DNA of 64,000 bases from Gammaproteobacteria bacterium (GTDB lineage Bacteria; Pseudomonadota; Gammaproteobacteria; SZUA-152), in NCBI GenBank assembly GCA_021647705.1, contig JAKIUF010000004.1, forward strand, positions 1 through 64,000, in the 5' to 3' direction. The position numbers were made by a program, and so were the translations under genes. A model generated the notes under the pieces. That model was not told the origin of the DNA, searched no databases, and saw nothing but the letters and a program-made list of their open reading frames with translations. Below, one piece after another: positions 35,392 through 44,006 of this stretch (positions within the stretch are counted from its first letter, which is position 1; every line of letters begins with the position of its first letter).

Positions 35392-36053
35392 GCTTCATAC
35401 TCCTGCCAATGATCCTGTAATTGTGTACGCAACGCTTTCAGCGCGCGCGAAAAATGGGTTTTCACACTGCCTTCACCACAGCCTATGGCCTGTGCCGTGT
35501 CACGTACGCTGAGACCTTCCCACTGGCGCAACAAAAACACCTGTTGTTGGCGCAGAGGCAAACGGTGCAGTGCGGCATCCAGCTGCCTGATGGCCTGCTG
35601 TTGCTGCAACTGCGCACTAGGCTCTGGTTCCGCTGTTGCAAAATGGGTTTCGATGGGATCCTCTTCCGCCGCCGTTTCACAACCCTGATCCCGTTGATTT
35701 TTTTGACCTAAAAAAAACCGGAACCGGTTGCGTACCGCAGCACGCCGATACCAATCGCGAATCACACTTTGCACAATGCGGTGAAATAATGGCCCCCACT
35801 GCTCGGCATCGCGGTCGGCATAGCGTTTAGCCAGACGCAACATGGAATCCTGCACGATATCCAGCGCATCCTCGTGGTTACTGGTGGCAATTATCGCCAT
35901 ACGATATGCCCGCCGTTCCACGCTTGCGAGGAATTGATCCAATGCTGCCGAGTTGTCCAGCGCCTCTCTCCTGCATGGTCTATGTCCTGTGGTTTTGATT
36001 CTGGTCAGCCATGAGTCACTTTGTCCAGTGTTCCACGGTGAAAAATTCCACAA
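35388..36053 (-). CDS. ECF-type sigma factor, second system
   Basis: A 221-codon frame encoding an ECF sigma factor. Region 2 is RAYRMAIIATSNHEDALDIVQDSMLRLAKRY and region 4 is LRQQQVFLLRQWEGLSVRDTAQAIGCGEGSVKTHFSRALKALR. A linker rich in Glu and Gln joins them. The TTG start at 36053 is uncertain: the first 30 residues do not look like the family, and a CTG near 35963 preceded by AGGAGAGAGG is another possibility. It is 30 residues longer than the ECF factor at 15 kb and clearly a different subgroup. Confidence 0.82.
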   Translation of the reverse strand: MWNFSPWNTGQSDSWLTRIKTTGHRPCRREALDNSAALDQFLASVERRAYRMAIIATSNHEDALDIVQDSMLRLAKRYADRDAEQWGPLFHRIVQSVIRDWYRRAAVRNRFRFFLGQKNQRDQGCETAAEEDPIETHFATAEPEPSAQLQQQQAIRQLDAALHRLPLRQQQVFLLRQWEGLSVRDTAQAIGCGEGSVKTHFSRALKALRTQLQDHWQEYEA

Positions 36054-36249
36054 CTGTCATTCTCTGTATCTATAAACGCAACATCGATCAATCGGTTGAC
36101 ATGAAATAGCAAAGATTTACCGAGTACATCGTCAAGACCATTTTGACGGGCTCAGCATTACAGTGGTGTTTTTTCGCCCACAGGCAAAAGTGGTAACGCC
36201 AGGGCGGAGCGTTACTCCAGGAAATAACAGGCTGAAAAATTCTGCGGAC

Positions 36250-36381
36250 AAAAAAAACCGCACTGACAAGAAGAAAACAGTGCGGTTGGGTTCAAACAAA
36301 ATAGGGGGTTTGTTTGGAAGTGCGCCTAATTTAGCAAGACTTTCTTTTCACTGGAAGTGATATTTATTTATATTGATATCT
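36250..36381 (-). ncRNA. Candidate small RNA 2 with C-rich loop
   Basis: About 130 nt from a predicted start near 36381 to a strong terminator. On the minus strand there is a hairpin, CAAACAAA/TTTGTTTG (36293-36316), with loop ATAGGGGG read as CCCCCTAT. The terminator stem is AACCGCACTG/CAGTGCGGTT (36256-36287), followed by eight T. It has the same order and motifs as the unit at 36456-36575. It lies in a gene-free gap. Transcription is predicted, not shown. Confidence 0.5.
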
Positions 36382-36387
36382 CATATT

Positions 36388-36417
36388 AATATAATCTGTT
36401 TTTCCATAATCCTGCAA
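36388..36417 (-). promoter_or_regulatory. Predicted promoter of candidate small RNA 2
   Basis: On the minus strand TTGCAG (36417-36412) and TATATT (36393-36388) are separated by 18 bases, close to a sigma-70 promoter. It lies downstream of the first terminator, so RNA 2 would have its own start. Confidence 0.4.
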
Positions 36418-36455
36418 AAGCAATGCAAGGCCATGCAAATCTAAAAAATCCAGGC

Positions 36456-36575
36456 AAAAAAAACCGCTACCAAGGGAGGGGGAGGTAGCGGCCGGAACTC
36501 TCAAAACGCTCAAACAACCTGGAGGGGGTAACTTGTTTGAACCACTTAAGAAGTAAACAGACTTTACTTCATACA
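36456..36575 (-). ncRNA. Candidate small RNA 1 with two C-rich loops
   Basis: On the minus strand a 5' hairpin GAAGTAAA/TTTACTTC (36550-36570) is followed by TCAAACAA/TTGTTTGA (36510-36540), whose 15-base loop contains CCCCCTCC. The terminator CCGCTACC/GGTAGCGG (36464-36491) has a second loop containing CCCCCTCCC and is followed by eight T. It also ends the gpmI transcript. The 5' end is not defined; it may come from its own promoter or from processing of the gpmI mRNA. Confidence 0.5.
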
Positions 36576-36648
36576 ACTTATCGCTGGAACTTATTTATTT
36601 CTATTTGATAATCTATAAATAAGATAAGCAATTAACATAAATCAGAAT

Positions 36649-38187
36649 TCAGCGGGAAACCGGTTTCAACAACAATGAGCGCCCCGTCATTGCATCTGGC
36701 ACAGGTAATCCCAGCAGGTACAACACGGTGGGGGCAATGGAGCTCAGACCTGCACCGATAGTGAGCTGCCATGGGGTTTCATCCAGAATCAGGCACGGCA
36801 CAGGGTAAACGGTGTGCTGGGTTTGCGCCTCGCCACTGATCGGGTCCACCATTTCTTCACAGTTACCATGGTCAGCAGTAAGCAACACCGACCAGTTGGC
36901 TGCACACGCAGCATCCAGCACACGACCAACTTCACGGTCCAGCGTTTCCACTGCGGTGATCGCAGCAGCGGCAATACCACTGTGTCCTACCATATCGCCA
37001 TTAGCAAAGTTCACCACAATAAAAGCATAGTCTTCACTGTCCATGGCAGTGATAACGGTATCAGCAACCTTGTCAGCACTCATCTCCGGTTGCAGGTCGT
37101 AGGTAGCCACTTTGGGTGAATCAATGATGCCTCGTTCTTCACCTGCAAAGGCATCACCCCTGCCACCATTCAGAAAATAAGTCACATGCGCGTATTTTTC
37201 AGTTTCAGCGCAATGAAACTGGCGTAGGCCCGCACAACTCACCACTTCCGCCAAAGTGGTGCGTGGCCGCTCCTGACGAAAAGTGAAAGGCAGATGAAAC
37301 CATTCATCATATTCAGTCATGCAGGTGACATTAAGCGGGCTGAAATCGCCCCGATCAAATTGGGTAAACTCAGGCCGATACAGCGCAGAGCTCAGTTGTC
37401 GTGCCCGGTCCTTGCGAAAGTTAAAAAATACCACCGCATCGCCCCATTGGGCGGGTTCACCACCATTGATGACGGTGGGTAAAATAAACTCATCATTAGT
37501 ATCCGCTGCGTAAGCCGCATCGATAGCAGCTTTGGCAGTGTCGGCACTCTCCCCTTTCGCACACACAATGGCCTGCCAGGCCTTCTCAATGCGCTCCCAG
37601 CGATTATCACGATCCATCGCGTAATAACGACCGCACACCGTGGCGATATTGCCTCCGGCCGCCTGCAAAGCCGGTTCAATTTTTCGTAAATAGCGCAATG
37701 CGGACCTGGGTGGAGTGTCGCGACCATCAGTAAACATATGCAATACCGGACGCACACCATTGCGACGACACAATTCCACCAGCGCCAGCAAGTGTGAAAT
37801 ATTGCTGTGTACACCGCCATCCGACACCAAACCCATCAAATGTAACGGGCGCTCGCTGTTGCGTGCAGATTCAACAGCCGCAATAAGCGCGGCATTATTA
37901 AAAAAGCTGGCGTCACTGATGGATTCATCAATACGCACCAAGTCCTGTTGCACAATGTCGCCACAACCGATGGTGAGGTGCCCCACCTCTGAATTACCCA
38001 TTTGCCCATCGGGTAATCCCACAGCGTTGCCAGAGGCTTGCAACAAGGTATGTGGATAACGGGAAAAGTAGTGGTCAAGGCGTGGTGTATTCGCCTGGGC
38101 CACGGCATTGTTCAAGTTACTGGGGTTAGTCCCAAAGCCATCAAGGATGACCAGCAGCACCGGTCGGCGGGGAGATTTTTCGCTCAT
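36649..38187 (-). CDS. gpmI: 2,3-bisphosphoglycerate-independent phosphoglycerate mutase
   Basis: A 512-residue enzyme of normal length (about 510). It shows the alkaline-phosphatase-fold start PVLLVILDGFG, the phospho-Ser site GQMGNSEVGH (Ser66), FTDGRDTPP, NFRKDRARQLS, and the manganese-binding NFANGDMVGHSG and LTADHGNCEEM. It interconverts 3- and 2-phosphoglycerate in glycolysis and gluconeogenesis. Two tandem terminator hairpins and the candidate small RNAs lie beyond its stop codon. The gene is alone on its transcript. Confidence 0.97.
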   Translation of the reverse strand: MSEKSPRRPVLLVILDGFGTNPSNLNNAVAQANTPRLDHYFSRYPHTLLQASGNAVGLPDGQMGNSEVGHLTIGCGDIVQQDLVRIDESISDASFFNNAALIAAVESARNSERPLHLMGLVSDGGVHSNISHLLALVELCRRNGVRPVLHMFTDGRDTPPRSALRYLRKIEPALQAAGGNIATVCGRYYAMDRDNRWERIEKAWQAIVCAKGESADTAKAAIDAAYAADTNDEFILPTVINGGEPAQWGDAVVFFNFRKDRARQLSSALYRPEFTQFDRGDFSPLNVTCMTEYDEWFHLPFTFRQERPRTTLAEVVSCAGLRQFHCAETEKYAHVTYFLNGGRGDAFAGEERGIIDSPKVATYDLQPEMSADKVADTVITAMDSEDYAFIVVNFANGDMVGHSGIAAAAITAVETLDREVGRVLDAACAANWSVLLTADHGNCEEMVDPISGEAQTQHTVYPVPCLILDETPWQLTIGAGLSSIAPTVLYLLGLPVPDAMTGRSLLLKPVSR

Positions 38188-38308
38188 ATTCGGACGCCCA
38201 AATGTAATTAGAAGCTCCCTGGTTCAGGAGTTTCTACACTATCGGTGGAACGACACCAAAGTTGAGCATAGCAGCAGATTATGTAATCCGCTAAAAATCA
38301 AAAAGAAA

Positions 38309-39895
38309 TTAGCTGATGAGAATATCCCAGTCTGTGGTTTCCAAAATCATGCCACGGACGGTTTCACGCAACCAGCCATCAAAAAAATCAATAGGATTGT
38401 AATCATCCGTTAACACGATAGCAGGCGTGTCCGCAGGAAAAACAAACTGCTTCCCCAGATTGGTTGACACCATGCGCTGCACACTGGCATGCGTTTGAAA
38501 ATTGGCACGACCGGCCTGTAAACTGCGAACAGGGCCCTGATAGGCCATCAGTATAATATTACCAATACCGGTTTCAGAGCTTTGCCGATCAAAGGCAGGA
38601 AACACACCTACCTGATCAAAGGCTGCGCGTACCGTTTTGATCACCGAAGCCGTCATGTAAGTTTCTTTTTTCAGGCTGCCAATTAGATTCACCGCCAGCA
38701 CCCCCCCCGGTCGCAGGCGATCACGCATCAGGGAAAGTGCCTCGACACTCAGCAAATGAGCAGGAGTTACATCACCATTAAAAACATCTAACACAATATA
38801 GTCATAGCGACGATCTGTGCTATTCAAATAATAGCGTGCATCCTCGATAAACAAATCACCCGTGATCTGGAAATCAAAATAGTCCTGTGCAATATCAACA
38901 ACAGCCGGGTTGATATCAACCACATCACAGCTGATACCCTGCTTTTCATACCAGCGAGGAATGGCACCCAGCCCCAGACCAATCACCAGACAACGCTTGC
39001 CTTCCGGCACCAGCATGTATGACAAAAACTGGATAAAGTAATTATATTCATAAATGGACTGATTATCTGCCAGGTCAATCCCCCCCTGAATCATGCCGTC
39101 GATAATCATTTCCCGGTAATGTACCTTGCCATAACTGTAATCCACGACCTTGATATCGCCGTAATAATTATCCACACGATGTACCAGATCCACTTGAGTA
39201 CCATCACTCATAGTGCGAGACACCGGGGTTTCTGGCTGATAAAGCAAAAAAGGGAAAATCAGCACCAGCAGGGCCACCCAACGCCGCTGGAATACGACAA
39301 AATAAACCACCGACAAGCTGATCAATAACCCGCCAGCAAGTGCAAAAATCTGGTCCACACTCAGGTAGGCAATCAACACAAACCCGGTAACCACTGTACC
39401 TGCTGTACTGCCAAGAGTTGACAAGGCATACAAACCGCCTACCACGCGGCCAATATTTTTCAACCCGGATGCCGTGAGTTTAACCAGATACGGTGAGACA
39501 CAACCTAACAGCAACAAGACCGGCCCAAATAAAATCAGCGTGCTGGCAAAAGCACCACCGCGTAAACCCAAAGGCAGGCAGGCCTTGAGTACCGGGCCTT
39601 TTAACAGGGGAATCAGCAAAACCAGCAAACCGGCAGTAAAAATAATGCCGTACAACACTTCCGGCCGCTGAAAACGATCAGACAACATGCCGCCGATGGC
39701 ATAGCCACCGGACAGCGCCAGCAGAGTCACCGTAATCAACGAGGTCCAGACAAACAGGCTGACGCCAAAAAACGGCCCCACCACACGCGAGCCCAATACC
39801 TGAACCAACATGACCAGGGCACCACTGATTACAGCGGTGAAAAGCAAATAAATCAGCAATGATCGGGGATGTTCAGTGTGTTGTGTATCAGTCAT
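38309..39895 (-). CDS. Membrane protein with spermidine-synthase-like domain
   Basis: A 528-residue 'fused MFS/spermidine synthase' type protein. The first 210 residues form about seven to eight membrane helices, starting LLIYLLFTAVISGALVMLVQ. A Rossmann domain like spermidine synthase follows: LVIGLGLGAIPRWYEKQGI (S-adenosyl binding), CDVVDINPAVVDIA, DARYYL and YDYIVLDVFNGDVTPAHLLS. The usual polyamine-synthase Asp positions are present, but the fused membrane form has not been shown to make spermidine, and its substrate is unknown. The start ATG is at 39895. Genes on either side are unrelated. Confidence 0.85.
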   Translation of the reverse strand: MTDTQHTEHPRSLLIYLLFTAVISGALVMLVQVLGSRVVGPFFGVSLFVWTSLITVTLLALSGGYAIGGMLSDRFQRPEVLYGIIFTAGLLVLLIPLLKGPVLKACLPLGLRGGAFASTLILFGPVLLLLGCVSPYLVKLTASGLKNIGRVVGGLYALSTLGSTAGTVVTGFVLIAYLSVDQIFALAGGLLISLSVVYFVVFQRRWVALLVLIFPFLLYQPETPVSRTMSDGTQVDLVHRVDNYYGDIKVVDYSYGKVHYREMIIDGMIQGGIDLADNQSIYEYNYFIQFLSYMLVPEGKRCLVIGLGLGAIPRWYEKQGISCDVVDINPAVVDIAQDYFDFQITGDLFIEDARYYLNSTDRRYDYIVLDVFNGDVTPAHLLSVEALSLMRDRLRPGGVLAVNLIGSLKKETYMTASVIKTVRAAFDQVGVFPAFDRQSSETGIGNIILMAYQGPVRSLQAGRANFQTHASVQRMVSTNLGKQFVFPADTPAIVLTDDYNPIDFFDGWLRETVRGMILETTDWDILIS

Positions 39896-40141
39896 TTTCG
39901 GATTATTTTCGGGTTATTTTTGATAGTGGTGCTGATGGTAACAGAGCACGCAGGCTGCTGCTAACACCTTTGCTCAGGCCTCTCTCTGACAATATTGCGC
40001 ATGGACACGATAAAATGTGCCTGACTCCCAGGAGTCAACAGCAGATCACCTAACGACATTTTTTGGGTAATACACTCCGGTTTTGACAGGTTCAGCCCAA
40101 CAATGCTCACCATGAATGCTGCCCTATCAACGGGACAGCCC

Positions 40142-40762
40142 CTAGTACAAATAAGGTATAAACCGCCAGGAACATAACGAATAACGACGATATTCCGGGA
40201 AAGATTTGATTAAATATTCCTCTTCAAGGTGAACAGATTTTATGACAAAAAACAAACCAATAATGGCATTCACAAGAACAATGAGTGAACCGCTTGAGAT
40301 GACCAGCCCGAAGCTGACAAACAGGTTAAAAAGATAGACCGGATGCCGAATCATTCTATAGGCACCGGTTGTTACCAGCTTTTTGGGGAGATAAGCATCA
40401 AATAAGGGAGAGTAGTTATCACCCAGGTCTTTAAATGCCTTGACAAGAAAAACATAACCTAAAAAAACAAAAACCATGCCCAGCAATTGAAGCAGAACAC
40501 TATTATGAATGATTAATAAAACATCAAACTGAAACCAATAACTCAACAATGCTAACAACATACTACTAATAAATAAAAATTTACTTAATGTCTGAAATGA
40601 GCGAAGAGAAGGTGCTTGCTTTTTCCCTACAGCATAACATTGCCCACTTCTTTTTTTTGTATAAGAAAACATCATAAGCAAAAAAACAGAGGCAACAACA
40701 ACCGTGCTTAGCACCGCACTTAAAAGTTTCAGCTCATCAGAAGATAAGTTAAAAGAGAACAT
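40142..40762 (-). CDS. Isoprenylcysteine/phospholipid-methyltransferase-like membrane enzyme
   Basis: A 206-residue integral membrane protein of the ICMT/PEMT superfamily. It has about five membrane helices and the C-terminal methyltransferase motif: LGDNYSP, LVTTGAYRMIRHPVYLFNL (the RHPxY S-adenosyl-methionine motif) and EEEYLIKSFPEYRRY with its conserved Glu and Arg. Enzymes of this type methylate lipids, isoprenoid cysteine or small volatile compounds at the membrane. Its start overlaps the NTF2-like gene by 34 bases. Placed behind a ynbABC set, a lipid head-group methylation is a fair guess. The gene is AT-rich like the rest of the cluster. Confidence 0.78.
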   Translation of the reverse strand: MFSFNLSSDELKLLSAVLSTVVVASVFLLMMFSYTKKRSGQCYAVGKKQAPSLRSFQTLSKFLFISSMLLALLSYWFQFDVLLIIHNSVLLQLLGMVFVFLGYVFLVKAFKDLGDNYSPLFDAYLPKKLVTTGAYRMIRHPVYLFNLFVSFGLVISSGSLIVLVNAIIGLFFVIKSVHLEEEYLIKSFPEYRRYSLCSWRFIPYLY

Positions 40763-41244
40763 AGCAACAATCCTGAAGCAAAGCTTAATACACTATATTT
40801 TATAATCATTTTTTTAACACCATGCTTCAACATGGGGTTTGAAAATGGATTCAGACTATTGTGTGCCCGCAACACTTTCCACTCACCTTCATTACGCTTG
40901 AAAACAACACTCCAGTGAGATGTAAAATTATAATTAACCCCTTTGTCATCAATCATTTCATTTTGGGAATTCCCTCGACATACCGCGATTTCATCGAAAA
41001 ACAATGTCGGTTCAGGATTCAATTGGGTTGAAAACTTTCCTGAACCAATCATATCTTTTCGCGTCAAACTCCACTTCTGCTCAAATGCATCAAAATTATC
41101 AAATTCACTATCCGTAAAAGAAACAAAAGAAAAATCTGGGTCAACATAAGGCCGCAGATCTCCAATCGAGTTATTTTCAACCGCCTTTTCAAACACAGCC
41201 TGAATAGCTCTTAATTTTTTGCGGTCTTCTTCATGGGTATCCAT
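40729..41244 (-). CDS. NTF2/SnoaL-like protein with C-terminal membrane anchor
   Basis: A 171-residue protein. Residues 1-140 fit a SnoaL/NTF2-like fold: an N-terminal helix IQAVFEKAVENNSIGDLRPYVDPDFSF, a middle beta sheet, and SHWSVVFKRNEGEWKVLRAHNS as the closing strands. A membrane helix (about 147-169, YSVLSFASGLLLCSLLTYLL) ends the protein, so the domain is tail-anchored, most likely facing the cytoplasm. NTF2-like domains bind small hydrophobic ligands or act as simple enzymes. The gene overlaps the methyltransferase gene and follows ynbC by 126 bases. No close family is recognised; a role in handling the lipid product is inferred from context only. Confidence 0.65.
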   Translation of the reverse strand: MDTHEEDRKKLRAIQAVFEKAVENNSIGDLRPYVDPDFSFVSFTDSEFDNFDAFEQKWSLTRKDMIGSGKFSTQLNPEPTLFFDEIAVCRGNSQNEMIDDKGVNYNFTSHWSVVFKRNEGEWKVLRAHNSLNPFSNPMLKHGVKKMIIKYSVLSFASGLLLCSLLTYLLMS

Positions 41245-41370
41245 ATTAATATCACCTCACATCAAGTAAAAATTAATTTTCTAAAAATGCTTTTGACAGA
41301 ACATATTTTCATTGTGAAAACGTAAATTCGTATACTTTTATGCCTTGAAAAGGTGCCTGTAAAAACCCCA

Positions 41371-42867
41371 TCACATAAAGGTATCATTTTTTTTCTGGGC
41401 AAATGATACCGTAAAAATACCGACATCTTCTATCTCGGTATTTAGCTTATTAAAACCAGAAGATTCAATCAATTGATCCAGTTCACTTTGAATCCTGCGA
41501 CGCATTACCCATCGTTGACCTTTCCGGTTATTAAGTAAGCGACCAATAATTTCCAATTGTGGATGCCATGGCTGTCCTGTATAGACAAGATATCCATTAT
41601 TTTCAAGCAATTCATATAAAATACTGAGGACTTGATGCACATGAAGATTATTTTCATATAGCTCAAATAAACCAGAAATAACAATTATATTTGGCCGCTG
41701 AGAAAAACTCCATTCCAAGCGTGTATCAAAAACATCATTATTTATAAATTTTGTAGTGGTTGAGTTATATTCTCCCGCAATCTTCTTTGCAGCATCCAGA
41801 GACGCATTGTCAACATCATTAATATAAAGTTGTACGGCACGCTTCTCCTCATTTTGAACTTCAAACAAGTAGCGGCCTGCGCCAGCAGCAACATCCAATA
41901 TCACTGGTTGAACATTTTCATTATAGAGAAAACCCATAATACGGGATAATGTCTTTTTAAGGTTCTTTTTCCGATTTTTAATCCCTCTCCAGCCAACCGA
42001 ATTCAAGTAAACTTTATCGATTAATTTACCAACAAAACCACTGCCTGACGGCTTGTTATTATAAACATAATCAAGAGAGACCCCAGAGTCAAAACCATAT
42101 TTCAAACCTGTAGATACTCCTTTACTTTTCCCTCCTATATGCACCAACACCCATCGATAAACTTGGTAATACATTTGATTTATCACAGACCCTTTATCAA
42201 GAAGTTTTTTATACTCTTCAACGGTATGGGAGCGAGGCTGCGGGATGACCATTGGCAGACTCATAGAATCTGAATTAAATCGTTTTTTTATAAATTCTCT
42301 GCTGGGAAAAATAATTTTATCTTGGTCATTTTCATGAAAGATAGCATGACGAAAACCAGGCAATACAATATGGCTCTTCACAGAGCTAGAAATATTTTTA
42401 TGAAATGTATAATGGTATTTATTATCAACAATGTAATCATTTTCAGCTGTAAAAATAATCACCGGCACTTCAAAGTCTTTTAGTCGTTTAAAAAAATTCT
42501 GTGCGGAGTCAAAAAGTCCTACCAAAATATTGACTCCAATTTTCTTTGTAATTAAAGCATCTTCATCATACAAAGCAGCTTCTTTTTTATTTCTTGTCAG
42601 CAAACTGGAACGTACATAACTGGTAACAAATTGCTGGGATGAAAATCTCCCCAAAAGCCGCAAAAAAGGTAACGCCAATGGAATATACAGCTTTATTGAA
42701 AATGCAGGAGCCCCTAAAATACATCCTCTTAAATTAGGGCCATAATTCATAATCCACGAAATAGCCATAACCGATCCTACACTGTTGGAAACAACAACAA
42801 TATCACTCACATCTAAAGAAAATTTTGACAAATATGATTGGAAAAACTGTTTAAATCTTTCACCCAT
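41371..42867 (-). CDS. ynbC: YnbC-like hydrolase/methyltransferase, 3' part of a frameshifted gene
   Basis: A 498-codon frame holding most of a bifunctional protein. The N-terminal 200 residues are the rest of an alpha/beta hydrolase (nucleophile-elbow-like VVVSNSVGSVMA; VPVIIFTAENDYIVD; FRHAIFHEND with the last His). After a linker comes a class I methyltransferase domain (VILDVAAGAGRYLFE, INDVDNASLDAA). The order, and the total of about 579 residues when joined to the 42813-43109 frame, match E. coli YnbC (about 585). The split is a missing T in a run on the minus strand near 42845: adding one T gives KDLNSFFQSYLSKFSLDVSD. It may be inactivated, phase-variable or a sequencing error. Confidence 0.82.
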   Translation of the reverse strand: MGERFKQFFQSYLSKFSLDVSDIVVVSNSVGSVMAISWIMNYGPNLRGCILGAPAFSIKLYIPLALPFLRLLGRFSSQQFVTSYVRSSLLTRNKKEAALYDEDALITKKIGVNILVGLFDSAQNFFKRLKDFEVPVIIFTAENDYIVDNKYHYTFHKNISSSVKSHIVLPGFRHAIFHENDQDKIIFPSREFIKKRFNSDSMSLPMVIPQPRSHTVEEYKKLLDKGSVINQMYYQVYRWVLVHIGGKSKGVSTGLKYGFDSGVSLDYVYNNKPSGSGFVGKLIDKVYLNSVGWRGIKNRKKNLKKTLSRIMGFLYNENVQPVILDVAAGAGRYLFEVQNEEKRAVQLYINDVDNASLDAAKKIAGEYNSTTTKFINNDVFDTRLEWSFSQRPNIIVISGLFELYENNLHVHQVLSILYELLENNGYLVYTGQPWHPQLEIIGRLLNNRKGQRWVMRRRIQSELDQLIESSGFNKLNTEIEDVGIFTVSFAQKKNDTFM

Positions 42868-43109
42868 ACATCAAAACTGGAAGCCCATGCACGCATACCT
42901 GAAGAACGGCCGTGACCACGCAAATCAAAAGCAAAACACCAATAATCATCTTTAGATAACTTGTCTGCAAAAGATATAATCCGCCCTGAATGTTCATGCC
43001 CTCTATGCAGAAACAACAAGGTATTCCCGGTATCTTTTTCAGGCTTTTTATAACGATAGAATAGCGTTAAACCATCAAATGAATTAAATTGAGATTCTAT
43101 CCAGGCCAT
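42813..43109 (-). CDS. ynbC: YnbC-like protein, 5' part of the frameshifted gene
   Basis: A 98-codon frame giving the start of the alpha/beta hydrolase: FDGLTLFYRYKKPEKDTGNTLLFLHRGHEHSGR (oxyanion-hole loop HRGHEHSGR) and CFAFDLRGHGRSSG. It ends early at a stop after the T run near 42845. The rest of the domain continues in the next frame (41371-42867), which overlaps it by 55 bases. It starts 3 bases after the stop of the cdsA-like gene. The normal product would be one protein. Confidence 0.82.
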   Translation of the reverse strand: MAWIESQFNSFDGLTLFYRYKKPEKDTGNTLLFLHRGHEHSGRIISFADKLSKDDYWCFAFDLRGHGRSSGMRAWASSFDVWVKDLNSFSNHICQNFL

Positions 43110-43112
43110 TAT

Positions 43113-44006
43113 TTAATATCCCGCACTGCCGTTAAAAAACAAATATAACCCAAACATCGGAGCCATAAACATTAAGCTGTCAATACGATCAAGCAAACCA
43201 CCATGCCCAGGGATCGACGCCCCAGCATCTTTTACATTTGCTTCACGCTTATAAAAAGAGACATTAATATCACCTAAAATACCTGTAACAGCAATAGCTC
43301 CGCCCAGCAATAAGGATGCCACCCAGGACACATTGATAATACCGGGGAACATTAAAGAAAAAATGAATCCCGTGAATATCACCCCGCCCAAAGCACCTTC
43401 ATATGTTTTTCCAGGGCTAAGCCGAGGAACCAGTTTTTTATTCCCCCAAAGTTTCCCCGAAACATATTGAGAAATATCACTAGCTGCGGCAATAAAAAAT
43501 AAAAAAAGAATAAGCAGCTTTTCATCATAACCATTTTTTTCGCCTAAATGACTCACGATATAAACAGACCCAATAGAAGAAACACAAAAAAGAACAATAA
43601 AGACAATTCGAACCTTTAGATGATTTCGGAAATAAAGAGCGCCTGCCGACAAAAAAAATGGCAATAAAAATGCAATCAATAAAAAATCATGGTCACCATG
43701 ATGGATAAGTGCATCATATCCAAAAATTCCTATAAAAAAGAATAAAACACTGAGGAAACTAACTTTAATTTTCAACAATCTTGAAAATTCAAAAACTGCC
43801 CATAAACTAAGAAAATACAATAAAAACTTGAACAACCAGCCCCCCACATACAAGACCGATATTAAAACCAAAAAAATAACCCACCATGACCGGACTCTCT
43901 TCCGGTTAACCAGTCGTTCTTCTGTAATATTTCCTTTAATTTGATATTCTGTTATCGCATTGGCGATAATAAGAAGCGTACATATAACAGAAGATAAAAA
44001 AAGCAT
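43113..44006 (-). CDS. ynbB: YnbB-like CDP-diacylglycerol synthase (CdsA family)
   Basis: A 297-residue membrane protein with about eight helices. The family signature is near the C-terminus: YKREANVKDAGASIPGHGG and LLDRIDSLMFM, including the metal-binding Asp residues. LSPGKTYEGALGG is also conserved. It should make a CDP-activated lipid from phosphatidate and CTP. Its length matches E. coli YnbB, and the chromosomal cdsA would be a separate gene. Its ATG shares one base with the upstream stop codon (TAATG), so it is coupled to the ynbA-like gene. Confidence 0.9.
   Translation of the reverse strand: MLFLSSVICTLLIIANAITEYQIKGNITEERLVNRKRVRSWWVIFLVLISVLYVGGWLFKFLLYFLSLWAVFEFSRLLKIKVSFLSVLFFFIGIFGYDALIHHGDHDFLLIAFLLPFFLSAGALYFRNHLKVRIVFIVLFCVSSIGSVYIVSHLGEKNGYDEKLLILFLFFIAAASDISQYVSGKLWGNKKLVPRLSPGKTYEGALGGVIFTGFIFSLMFPGIINVSWVASLLLGGAIAVTGILGDINVSFYKREANVKDAGASIPGHGGLLDRIDSLMFMAPMFGLYLFFNGSAGY

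Noticed and set aside
36170-36235. Possible c-di-GMP riboswitch-like sequence
   Set aside because: Some GEMM-like words seemed present, but the conserved receptor and GNRA parts could not be aligned.
36163-36360. 65-codon plus-strand frame behind the ECF sigma gene
   Set aside because: It lies across the hairpins of candidate small RNA 2 and its translation is lysine-rich noise.
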